This document shows positions 8,705-15,946 of a stretch of DNA of 64,000 bases, piece after piece. The notes under the pieces are model-generated. The model saw nothing but the letters and a program-made list of their open reading frames with translations. It was not told where the DNA came from and did not search any database. Made by a program: the position numbers and the translations under genes. How positions within the stretch are numbered: the stretch's first letter is position 1; the number at the start of each line of letters is the position of its first letter. Source of the DNA: Lysobacter sp. (GTDB taxonomy: Bacteria > Pseudomonadota > Gammaproteobacteria > Xanthomonadales > Xanthomonadaceae); assembly GCA_027306995.1 (NCBI GenBank), contig DAHUXS010000013.1:372001-436000 (forward strand), read 5' to 3'.

Positions 8705-11313
8705 GCGGCGCGGTGTTCGAGGAAATCCTGGGCAAAGCGCTGCAGCACCCCACCCGCTTCGTAGATCGACACTTCCTCGTCGGAATCGAGGCGGCAGAGC
8801 ATCGGCACGTCCACACGCTCGCCGTTCCTGCGATGGATCACCAGTGTCAACGTCGCGCGCGGCGTGCGTTCGCCGATCACATCGTAGGTTTCAGTGCCGT
8901 CGATCTCCAACGTCTTGCGGTTGGTGCCCGGCAGGAATTCCAGCGGCAGCACGCCCATGCCGATCAGGTTGGTGCGATGGATGCGTTCGAAGCCTTCGGC
9001 GGCGATCACTTCGACGCCAGCCAGGCGCACGCCCTTGGCCGCCCAGTCGCGAGAACTGCCTTGGCCGTAATCGGCACCGGCGATGATGATCAGCGGTTGG
9101 CCACGATCCATGTAGGTCTCGATCGCTTCCCACATCCGCATCACCTTGCCGTCGGGTTCGACCCGCGCCAGCGATCCCTGCTTCACCGCGCCGTCGACCA
9201 CCGCCATTTCGTTGATCGTTTTCGGATTGGCGAAGGTCGCGCGTTGCGCGGTGAGGTGGTCGCCGCGATGCGTGGCATAGGAATTGAAGTCTTCTTCCGG
9301 CAAGCCCATCTTGGCGAGATATTCACCGGCGGCGCTGCTGGCGAGGATCGCGTTCGACGGCGACAGGTGGTCGGTGGTGATGTTGTCACCGAGCACCGCC
9401 AGCGGACGCATTCCGCTCAGCGTGCGGACACCGGCCAATGCGCCTTCCCAGTACGGCGGACGACGGATGTAGGTGGATTGCGGGCGCCATTCGTACAGCG
9501 GAGTGACCTGCACGCCGTCATCGCCGTGGCGACGGAACATCGGCTCGTAGACCGCGTTGAATTGCTCCGGCTTCACCGCCGACTTCACGATCGCGTCGAT
9601 CTCGGCGTCATCCGGCCAGATGTCCTTGAGATAGACCGGCGTGCCGTCGGCGCGATGGCCGAGCGCGTCCTTCTCGATGTCGAAACGCACGGTGCCGGCG
9701 ATCGCGTAGGCGACGACCAGCGGCGGCGACGCGAGGAAGGCCTGCTTGGCATAGGGATGGATGCGGCCGTCGAAGTTGCGGTTGCCCGACAACACCGCCA
9801 CCGCGTACAAATCGCGATCGATCACTTCCTGCTGGATCTTCGGATCGAGCGCGCCGCTCATGCCGTTGCAGGTGGTGCAGGCGAAGGCGACGATGCCGAA
9901 GCCGAGCTTTTCCAGCTCCGACTTCAATCCGGCTTCTTCCAGATACAGCGCCACCGCCTTCGATCCCGGCGCCAGCGACGACTTCACCCACGGCTTGCGG
10001 AGGAGTCCGGCACGATTGGCATTGCGCGCGATCAGGCCCGCCGCGATCACGTTGCGCGGATTCGAGGTGTTGGTGCAGCTGGTGATCGCGGCGATGATGA
10101 CTGCGCCATCTGGCATCAGACCTTGCGCTTCCTCGCCGCGCCCGGCTTCCAGTTTTGCTTCATCGGCGATGCCTCGCGACTGCAGTTCGTTCACCGGCAG
10201 GTGTGCATGCGGATTGGACGGCCCGGCCAGCGAGCGCACCACGCTCGACAAGTCAAACGCCAGCGTGCGTTCGTACTGCGCGTCCGCCAGCGTATCGGCC
10301 CACAGGCCCGCGGTCCTGGCATAGGTTTCGACCAAGGCCACTTGCTTGTCGCCACGCCCGGTCAGGCGCAGGTAGTCGAGCGTGTTCTGGTCGATGAAGA
10401 ACATCGCCGCGGTCGCGCCGTATTCCGGCGCCATGTTGGAGATCGTCGCGCGATCGCCGAGCGTGAGCGCGGCCGCGCCTTCGCCGCGGAACTCGAGGAA
10501 CGCACCGACCACCTTCTGCTTGCGCAGGAATTCGGTGAGTGCGAGCACGATGTCCGTCGCAGTGATGCCCGGCTGCGGCTTGCCGGTCAGTTCGACGCCG
10601 ATGATGTCGGGCAGGCGCATCCACGACGCGCGGCCGAGCATCACGTTCTCGGCTTCCAGTCCACCGACGCCGACCGCGATCACGCCCAGCGCATCGACAT
10701 GCGGCGTATGCGAATCGGTGCCGACGCAGGTATCGGGATAGGCGACGCCATCGCTGACGCCCACCACCGGCGACATCCGTTCCAGATTGATCTGGTGCAT
10801 GATCCCGTTGCCCGGCGGGATCACGTCGACGTTGCGGAACGCGTGTTTCGTCCAGTCGATGAAGTGGAAGCGATCGTCGTTGCGGCGATCCTCCACCGCG
10901 CGATTCTTGGCGAACGCGTTGGGGTCGTTGCCGTCGAATTCGACCGCCAGCGAGTGGTCGACGATCAGCTGCACCGGCACCACCGGGTTCACCTGCGCCG
11001 GATCGCCGCCCTGGTCAGCGATGGCATCGCGCAAGCCGGCAAGATCGACCAGGGCGGTCTGGCCGAGGATGTCGTGGCAGACCACACGCGCCGGGAACCA
11101 CGGGAAATCGAGGTCGCGGTGGCGACCGACCAGCTGGCCGAGATAGTCGGCGATCCTCGCCGGTTCGGCGCGGCGGACGATGTTTTCGGCGAACACCCGC
11201 GAGGTATATGGCAGTCCGGCCCAGGCGCCGGGCTGGATTGCCTCGACCGCCGCGGACGCGTCGAAATAGGCCAGATCGGTGCCCGGCAACGGCTTTTTGT
11301 GGGTGCTGTTCAT
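8701..11313 (-). CDS. acnD: Fe/S-dependent 2-methylisocitrate dehydratase AcnD
   Basis: An 870-residue aconitase-family enzyme converting 2-methylcitrate to 2-methylaconitate; with PrpF it replaces PrpD in propionate catabolism. The [4Fe-4S] cysteines are visible in TSCTNTSNP (about residue 411) and ACTTCNGMSG (about 476-479). The C-terminal swivel domain has GDNITTDHLSPS and DYGQGSSRDWAAKG. The AcnA/AcnD subfamily is indicated by length and by the adjacent prpF; a housekeeping aconitase is less likely. Residues upstream of the ATG at 11313 look non-coding, and the MNSTHKKPLPGT start matches the family. The gene diverges from a six-gene operon across a 122-base region with two strong inverted repeats. 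Confidence 0.93.
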   Translation of the reverse strand: MNSTHKKPLPGTDLAYFDASAAVEAIQPGAWAGLPYTSRVFAENIVRRAEPARIADYLGQLVGRHRDLDFPWFPARVVCHDILGQTALVDLAGLRDAIADQGGDPAQVNPVVPVQLIVDHSLAVEFDGNDPNAFAKNRAVEDRRNDDRFHFIDWTKHAFRNVDVIPPGNGIMHQINLERMSPVVGVSDGVAYPDTCVGTDSHTPHVDALGVIAVGVGGLEAENVMLGRASWMRLPDIIGVELTGKPQPGITATDIVLALTEFLRKQKVVGAFLEFRGEGAAALTLGDRATISNMAPEYGATAAMFFIDQNTLDYLRLTGRGDKQVALVETYARTAGLWADTLADAQYERTLAFDLSSVVRSLAGPSNPHAHLPVNELQSRGIADEAKLEAGRGEEAQGLMPDGAVIIAAITSCTNTSNPRNVIAAGLIARNANRAGLLRKPWVKSSLAPGSKAVALYLEEAGLKSELEKLGFGIVAFACTTCNGMSGALDPKIQQEVIDRDLYAVAVLSGNRNFDGRIHPYAKQAFLASPPLVVAYAIAGTVRFDIEKDALGHRADGTPVYLKDIWPDDAEIDAIVKSAVKPEQFNAVYEPMFRRHGDDGVQVTPLYEWRPQSTYIRRPPYWEGALAGVRTLSGMRPLAVLGDNITTDHLSPSNAILASSAAGEYLAKMGLPEEDFNSYATHRGDHLTAQRATFANPKTINEMAVVDGAVKQGSLARVEPDGKVMRMWEAIETYMDRGQPLIIIAGADYGQGSSRDWAAKGVRLAGVEVIAAEGFERIHRTNLIGMGVLPLEFLPGTNRKTLEIDGTETYDVIGERTPRATLTLVIHRRNGERVDVPMLCRLDSDEEVSIYEAGGVLQRFAQDFLEHRAA

Positions 11314-11365
11314 GGCGCAATATGGTACTCCAGCCCCCCTGTCCGCTTCGAGCCGAAACGCCAGA

Positions 11366-11385
11366 TTGTCAAGGACGCTTGACAA
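11366..11385. promoter_or_regulatory. operator-like perfect inverted repeat 1
   Basis: TTGTCAAG (11366-11373) and CTTGACAA (11378-11385) form a perfect 8-base dyad around a 4-base spacer. The right arm contains TTGACA, a consensus -35 box for the plus-strand operon. A near copy lies 44 bases on (centre to centre), about four helical turns. It is probably bound by a dimeric HTH protein; the XRE protein encoded in the downstream operon is the obvious candidate (inference). Confidence 0.7.
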
Positions 11386-11408
11386 CCCGGATTTGCCGGG
11401 CTTAGTGT
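11379..11408 (+). promoter_or_regulatory. probable sigma70 promoter of the six-gene operon
   Basis: TTGACA at 11379-11384 matches the -35 consensus exactly. TAGTGT at 11403-11408, 18 bases on, keeps the key first, second and last bases of a -10 box. Transcription would start near 11415, inside the second inverted repeat. Both repeats therefore overlap sites where a bound protein would block RNA polymerase. Confidence 0.5.
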
Positions 11409-11409
11409 G

Positions 11410-11429
11410 TTGTCAAGGTCACTTGACAT
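11410..11429. promoter_or_regulatory. operator-like inverted repeat 2
   Basis: TTGTCAAG (11410-11417), GTCA spacer, CTTGACAT (11422-11429): the same dyad as at 11366-11385, with 7 of 8 arm positions symmetric. It ends 6 bases before the first ATG of the plus-strand operon, so it would also cover the leader. Confidence 0.65.
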
Positions 11430-11435
11430 ACCGCC

Positions 11436-11609
11436 ATGAACGACAAGCCCCGCTCCACCCGCAGCCCCGGCCTCGTGTTCCTGATCGTCGGGATCGTTTT
11501 CCTCACCGCTGGCCTCGCGACCCGCAACGCCGGCCTGTGGGCGCCCGGACCAGCCTTCATCGCCCTCGGCGTCGCCCTGATGGCCAGCGCGCGGAGGAAG
11601 CCGCAATGA
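11436..11609 (+). CDS. small two-helix membrane protein (57 aa)
   Basis: A 57-residue protein beginning MNDKPRSTRSPG, followed by a hydrophobic helix (about residues 12-27), a short turn with TRNAGLW, a second helix (about 35-51) and a basic tail ARRKPQ. It is the first gene of a plus-strand operon; its stop overlaps the next start as ATGA (11606-11609), which supports real translation. Helical-hairpin proteins of this size often sit beside XRE regulators and multi-pass membrane proteins. No function can be assigned. Confidence 0.6.
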   Translation: MNDKPRSTRSPGLVFLIVGIVFLTAGLATRNAGLWAPGPAFIALGVALMASARRKPQ

Positions 11610-12208
11610 TGTCCATGAGCTTCCGCAAGCGCCTGTGGCTGGGGTATGTCGGCATCGTGGTGACGTTGGGCCTGGCGCTCTACGGCAACCGTGCCGGCTG
11701 GTCGGACACCCGCGTCGGCTTCCTCACCGGAATGGGCACGGGCCTGCTCGTCCTCGTCGCGATCATGCATTTCCTGCCGCGCTGGTGGCGCGATCATTGC
11801 GAGGAAGAATATTCCAGCCGCGCCAGCCGCGATTACCGCCGCCGCATGTGGCCGGCGATGCTGCTGTACGTCGCGATCGTGTTCGCATCGACCTGGCTGC
11901 TGAAGCATTACCAGATGGCGATGCCGCTGCGCGCGGTGATCGCCATCGCCCCGGCGCTGCCGATTTCCTTCGTCATGTTCGCCTTCCTGCGCTACCTGCG
12001 CACGGTCGACGAGATGCAACGCCGCATCGAGATGGAAGCCGTCGGCGTCGCCGCGCTGGTCGTCTCGCAGGTCTATCTCGCCGGCGGTTTCCTCCAGCTC
12101 GGCAAGATCATCGACGTTCCATCCGGCGCCGCCATGATCTGGGTCTTCCCGTTGATGTGCTTCACCTACGCCATCGGCAAGTTCCTCGCGACCCGGCGCT
12201 ACCGCTGA
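11606..12208 (+). CDS. multi-pass membrane protein beside XRE regulator
   Basis: A 200-residue inner-membrane protein with about five or six helices: about residues 10-26, 35-56, 84-102, 109-130, 146-166 and 173-192. A basic/acidic loop between helices 2 and 3 contains CEEEYSSRASRDYRRR. I do not recognise a named family; similar proteins are commonly coupled to a short YozG-like XRE regulator, as here. The start at 11606 has GGAGG at 11593-11597 and overlaps the previous stop; later in-frame ATGs at 11609 and 11615 are possible. Its stop overlaps the XRE start by one base (TGATG). Confidence 0.65.
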   Translation: MMSMSFRKRLWLGYVGIVVTLGLALYGNRAGWSDTRVGFLTGMGTGLLVLVAIMHFLPRWWRDHCEEEYSSRASRDYRRRMWPAMLLYVAIVFASTWLLKHYQMAMPLRAVIAIAPALPISFVMFAFLRYLRTVDEMQRRIEMEAVGVAALVVSQVYLAGGFLQLGKIIDVPSGAAMIWVFPLMCFTYAIGKFLATRRYR

Positions 12209-12405
12209 TGGACAACCGCCTGCGCGAATTGCGCGAACAGATGGGCTGGTCGCAGGCCGCGCTGGCCGAGCGCCTCGAGGTTTCGCGCCAGACCATCAAC
12301 GCGCTGGAAACCGGCAAATACGATCCGTCGCTGCCGCTGGCGTTCCGCATCGCGAAGTTGTTCGACGAACCTATCGAATCCGTTTTCATCTACCAGGAAC
12401 TTTGA
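12208..12405 (+). CDS. short XRE/Cro-type transcriptional regulator (YozG-like)
   Basis: A 65-residue protein that is almost entirely one Cro/C1-type helix-turn-helix: LRELREQMGWSQAALAERL, EVSRQTINALETGKYDPSL and a C-terminal FDEPIESVFIYQEL. This is the compact YozG-like class, usually encoded beside membrane proteins and often autoregulatory. Its start overlaps the previous stop by one base, and the next gene's ribosome site (GAGGAGG) overlaps its stop, so it is embedded in the operon. I infer it binds the two TTGTCAAG-N4-CTTGACAA dyads ahead of the operon. This is not shown by the sequence. Confidence 0.85.
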   Translation: MDNRLRELREQMGWSQAALAERLEVSRQTINALETGKYDPSLPLAFRIAKLFDEPIESVFIYQEL

Positions 12406-12416
12406 GGAGGGGGCAC

Positions 12417-13964
12417 ATGTCCAGAAAGATCCGCATCATTCTTGCGGTGCTGGCAGCCGTTGCACTGTTCGGCTACCAGTCATGGCGCAAGCACCAACCG
12501 GCTGCGCAACCAGCCAATTCCAACGCATCCGCGCAACCCGCGCATGTCGAGCCCGCGCAGTTGCGCAAGCTCGGGCAGCTAAGCTTCAAGCCCTGCACCT
12601 TGCCGGGTGCGGCGGGGCGCGAAGGCCTGCCCGCGCAGTGCACGACGCTGTCGGTGCCGGAGAATCGTTCCGAACCGAACGGCCGCAAGATCGACCTGCG
12701 CATCGCCTGGGTGCCGGTCGCCGAAGACGCCGAGCAGCATGACGATCCGGTGTTCCTGATCGCGGGCGGCCCCGGCCAGTCGGCGGTCGACAGTTACGCC
12801 ATGCTCGCACCGGTGTTCCAGGGCGTGCTCAACCAGCGCGACGTGATCCTGGTCGACCAGCGCGGCACCGGCGGTTCCAACAAGCTCGCCTGCGATGTCG
12901 GCGACGAAAGCGCATCGGCGCCGAACGCCGCCGCCATGTTGCACCTCACCACGAGCTGCATCGATACGCTGTCGAAGCGCGCCGACCTGCGCCAGTACGG
13001 CACCACCGAAGCGATCGCCGACCTCGACGTCGTGCGCACCGCCATCGGCGCCAAGCAGATCAACCTGTACGGCGTGAGCTACGGCACCCGCGTGGCGCAG
13101 CAGTACGCAATGCGCCATCCGCAACAGACCCGCAGCATCGTGCTCGATTCCGTCGTGCCCAACACCTTGCATCTGTCCAACATTTGGGCGCGCAACCTCG
13201 ACGACGCGCTGGCGCTGCAATTCGGCGTCTGCACCAAGGACGCGCAGTGCAAGGCGAAGTTCGGCGATCCGCGCGCCGAGCTCGGCAGCCTGCTGGCGAC
13301 GTTGCGCAACGCGCCGCCGCAGGTCAGTTATCGCGATCCCCTGTCCGGCGAGCAGAAGACCGAAGTGTTGACCGCCGATGAAGTGGCCGGCCTCGTGCGC
13401 ATGTTCGCCTACATGCCGGCGATCGCCTCGATCCTGCCGTTGCAGATCCACGAAGCCGCGCAAGGTCGCTACGCCGGGTTGAAGGCGTTGACGTCGATGC
13501 TGCACACGCAGATGAAGGACCAGATGGCGCTGGGCATGCAGCTGTCGGTGGTGTGCAGCGAGGACGCTGACCAAGCGCCCGCGACCGCGCAGGACGACAG
13601 CGGCACGGTGCTCGGCAACGACATGGCCCGCTTCATGACGCAGGCCTGCACGCAGTGGCCGAAGGGCAAGGTGCCAGCCGATTTCCACACCGCATTGACG
13701 ACGCCAGTGCCAGCGCTGGTGCTGGAAGGCCAGTTCGATCCGGTGACGCCACCGCGCTACGGCGAGGAAGTGGCGAAGTCGCTGCCCAACGGCCGCCTGC
13801 TGGTGCTCAACGGCCAGGGCCACAACGTGATCGCCGCCGGCTGCATGCCGCGCCTGTTCGCGAAGTTCATCGAAACCGCCGACGCCAAGTCGCTCGACGC
13901 CAAGTGCCTCGACGCGCTGAGCCCGACGCCTTCCTTCATCGACTACAACGGATGGACGCCATGA
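12417..13964 (+). CDS. exported alpha/beta hydrolase, TAP-like (tripeptidyl aminopeptidase-type, S33)
   Basis: A 515-residue serine hydrolase with an N-terminal signal or anchor helix (about residues 5-22), so probably periplasmic. The core has DQRGTGGSNKLAC, the nucleophile elbow YGVSYGTR (about residue 222) and a C-terminal TAP-like cap with LEGQFDPVTPPRYG (acid) and GQGHNV (histidine). Several cysteines (Cys59, GLPAQC, KLAC, VCSE) could form disulphides. Homologues release N-terminal peptides or act on prolyl peptides; the substrate here is unknown. GAGGAGGGGG precedes the ATG at 12417; an in-frame TTG at 12402 is a poor alternative. The stop overlaps the ABC ATPase start as ATGA. The context suggests work with the exporter. 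Confidence 0.82.
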   Translation: MSRKIRIILAVLAAVALFGYQSWRKHQPAAQPANSNASAQPAHVEPAQLRKLGQLSFKPCTLPGAAGREGLPAQCTTLSVPENRSEPNGRKIDLRIAWVPVAEDAEQHDDPVFLIAGGPGQSAVDSYAMLAPVFQGVLNQRDVILVDQRGTGGSNKLACDVGDESASAPNAAAMLHLTTSCIDTLSKRADLRQYGTTEAIADLDVVRTAIGAKQINLYGVSYGTRVAQQYAMRHPQQTRSIVLDSVVPNTLHLSNIWARNLDDALALQFGVCTKDAQCKAKFGDPRAELGSLLATLRNAPPQVSYRDPLSGEQKTEVLTADEVAGLVRMFAYMPAIASILPLQIHEAAQGRYAGLKALTSMLHTQMKDQMALGMQLSVVCSEDADQAPATAQDDSGTVLGNDMARFMTQACTQWPKGKVPADFHTALTTPVPALVLEGQFDPVTPPRYGEEVAKSLPNGRLLVLNGQGHNVIAAGCMPRLFAKFIETADAKSLDAKCLDALSPTPSFIDYNGWTP

Positions 13965-14716
13965 TCGTCGCCGAACATCTCCGCAAGACGTTTCCCGGCA
14001 AGGGCAAGAACGACGCCCCCGTGGTCGCCGTCGACGACGTCAGCTTCACCGCACGCGACGGCCAGATCACCGGCCTGCTCGGTCCCAACGGCGCCGGCAA
14101 GACCACCACCATGCGCATGCTCTACACGCTGATGACGCCGGAAAGCGGCAGCGTCACCGTCGACGGCATCGATACTCGCGTCGATGCGAATGCCGTGCGT
14201 CGCGCGCTCGGCGTGTTGCCGGATGCACGCGGCGTCTACAAGCGCCTGACCGCGCGCGAGAACATCCGCTACTTCGGCGAACTGCACGGACTGTCGCCGC
14301 AGCAATCGGACCAGCGGATCGCATCGCTGGCAGCGGCGCTGCAGATGGAGGATTTCCTCGATCGCCGGACGGAAGGTTTCTCGCAGGGCCAACGCACCAA
14401 GACCGCGATCGCGCGCGCACTGATCCATTCGCCGCGCAACGTCATCCTCGACGAACCGACCAACGGCCTCGACGTGATGACCACCCGCGGCCTGCGCAGC
14501 TTCCTCAAGCACCTGCGCGACGAAGGCCATTGCGTGGTGTTCTCCAGCCACATCATGCAGGAGGTCGCCGCGCTCTGCGATCGCATCGTCATCATCGCCC
14601 ACGGCCGCGTCATGGCCGAAGGCAGTCCCGACGAGCTGCGCGAACAAGCCCATGAATCCAACCTCGAAGACGCTTTCGTCCGCCTGATCGGCAGCGAAGA
14701 AGGACTGCACGCATGA
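13961..14716 (+). CDS. ABC transporter ATP-binding protein (NatA-like)
   Basis: A 251-residue ATPase subunit. Walker A is GPNGAGKTTT (about residues 41-50), the signature is FSQGQRTKTAIARAL (about 140-154), Walker B is VILDEPTNGLD (about 163-173), and the switch histidine is in VFSSHIMQEV. The pattern matches NatA of NatAB sodium exporters and related ABC-2 exporters. It starts inside the hydrolase stop (ATGA) and its own stop overlaps the permease start, so ATPase and permease are made together. The transported substrate is not evident; sodium export is only a family-level suggestion. Confidence 0.9.
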   Translation: MIVAEHLRKTFPGKGKNDAPVVAVDDVSFTARDGQITGLLGPNGAGKTTTMRMLYTLMTPESGSVTVDGIDTRVDANAVRRALGVLPDARGVYKRLTARENIRYFGELHGLSPQQSDQRIASLAAALQMEDFLDRRTEGFSQGQRTKTAIARALIHSPRNVILDEPTNGLDVMTTRGLRSFLKHLRDEGHCVVFSSHIMQEVAALCDRIVIIAHGRVMAEGSPDELREQAHESNLEDAFVRLIGSEEGLHA

Positions 14717-15879
14717 ACGCCCTGAAAGCCATCGTCGGCAAGGAACTGCTCGACTTCTCCCGTGATCGCAAGACCATGCTGCTGACGTTGTTGATGACGC
14801 CAGCGCTGATGTTGCTGCTGATCTTCGGGCTCGGCACCTTCATGCAGCACAAGATGAAGGAACTCAACGACAAGCCGCTGGAAATCGCCATCGTCGGCGC
14901 GCAGCACGCGCCCAACCTGGTGAAATGGCTGGCCGGGCACGGCGTCACCGCGAAGAACGTTGCTGATCCCGATGCCGCCATCCGCAGCCAGAGCGAGGAC
15001 GTCTACATCCGCATCGGCGACACGTTCGAGGAACAGTGGCGCAAGGGCGAACCCGCGCTGGTCGAAGTGGTCAACGACTCCACCCGCCAGGACGCGCGCA
15101 TTCCCACCGAACGCGTGACGACGCTGCTCAACATCTATACCCAGCAGATGGGTGCGCTGCGCCTGCTCGCCCGCGGCATGAATCCGCAGGTCGCGGCGCC
15201 GGTCATGGTGGCGAACAAGGACCTGTCGACGCCGGAAGCGCGCCGTGGCCGGGTGATGTCGTTCCTGCCCTATCTGCTGATCCTCGGCGGATTCCTCGGC
15301 GGCGCGGCATTGGTGATCGACATGACCGCCGGCGAACGCGAGCGCCAGTCGCTGGAACCGCTGCTCACCAATCCGGTCGCGCGCAGCACCATGGTCAGCG
15401 GCAAGGTGATCGCGGCCGTGTCGATCGGCATCGTCTCCGTCACCCTCACCTGCCTGTCGTTCAAGCTCGGCGCGCAACTCACGCCCGGCATCGGCAAGGC
15501 GATGGACATCAGCACGCCCGCGGTGTTGAAGATGCTGCTGATCCTGTTGCCGCTGGTGGCGCTCGGCTGCAGCCTGCTGACGCTGATCGCCTCGGGCGCG
15601 AAGTCGGTGAAGGAAGCGCAGAGCTTCATGTCGATCCTGATGCTGCTGCCGATGATCCCGACCATCTTCCTGATGGTGAATCCGGTGAAGAACGCGTTGT
15701 GGCAATTCGCGATTCCGTTCCTCGCGCAGAACCAGATCATCCTCAAGGTGCTGCGCAGCGAAGCCATCCAGCCGCTGGAGTGGCTGGTGTATTTCGCCTC
15801 CGCGATCGGCGTGACCGCCTTGCTGTGGTGGATGGCGGTGCGCCGCTACGGCCAGGAAAAACTCGCGGTCGCCTCCTGA
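14713..15879 (+). CDS. ABC-2 type transporter permease (NatB-like)
   Basis: A 388-residue permease with one helix near the N-terminus (about residues 20-38), a large extracytoplasmic domain (about 40-180) and about five C-terminal helices (about 190-380). ERERQSLEPLLTNPV (about 211-225) is a hallmark of the NatB/ABC-2 family. It pairs with the preceding ATPase and closes the operon; a strong terminator lies 21 bases after the stop. A large periplasmic loop next to a periplasmic peptidase-like hydrolase would fit export or clearance of a peptide-like or amphipathic compound, but this is inference. Confidence 0.88.
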   Translation: MNALKAIVGKELLDFSRDRKTMLLTLLMTPALMLLLIFGLGTFMQHKMKELNDKPLEIAIVGAQHAPNLVKWLAGHGVTAKNVADPDAAIRSQSEDVYIRIGDTFEEQWRKGEPALVEVVNDSTRQDARIPTERVTTLLNIYTQQMGALRLLARGMNPQVAAPVMVANKDLSTPEARRGRVMSFLPYLLILGGFLGGAALVIDMTAGERERQSLEPLLTNPVARSTMVSGKVIAAVSIGIVSVTLTCLSFKLGAQLTPGIGKAMDISTPAVLKMLLILLPLVALGCSLLTLIASGAKSVKEAQSFMSILMLLPMIPTIFLMVNPVKNALWQFAIPFLAQNQIILKVLRSEAIQPLEWLVYFASAIGVTALLWWMAVRRYGQEKLAVAS

Positions 15880-15900
15880 TCGACACGGATGACAGGCAAC

Positions 15901-15930
15901 AAAAAAGCCCGGCGCAAGCCGGGCTTTTTC
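15901..15930. terminator. bidirectional intrinsic terminator
   Basis: GCCCGGC (15907-15913), GCAA loop, GCCGGGC (15918-15924), flanked by A6 before and T5 after. The stem plus U-tract works in both directions, ending the plus-strand ABC operon and the minus-strand TonB-domain gene. Confidence 0.92.
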
Positions 15931-15946
15931 TTGTGCATCGAAACGA

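Noticed and set aside
8713-11382. 889-codon open frame on the plus strand opposite acnD
   Set aside because: It is the reverse complement of a well-conserved aconitase gene in a G/C-rich genome; its composition (many Arg/His/Gln) has no domain and it has no ribosome site.
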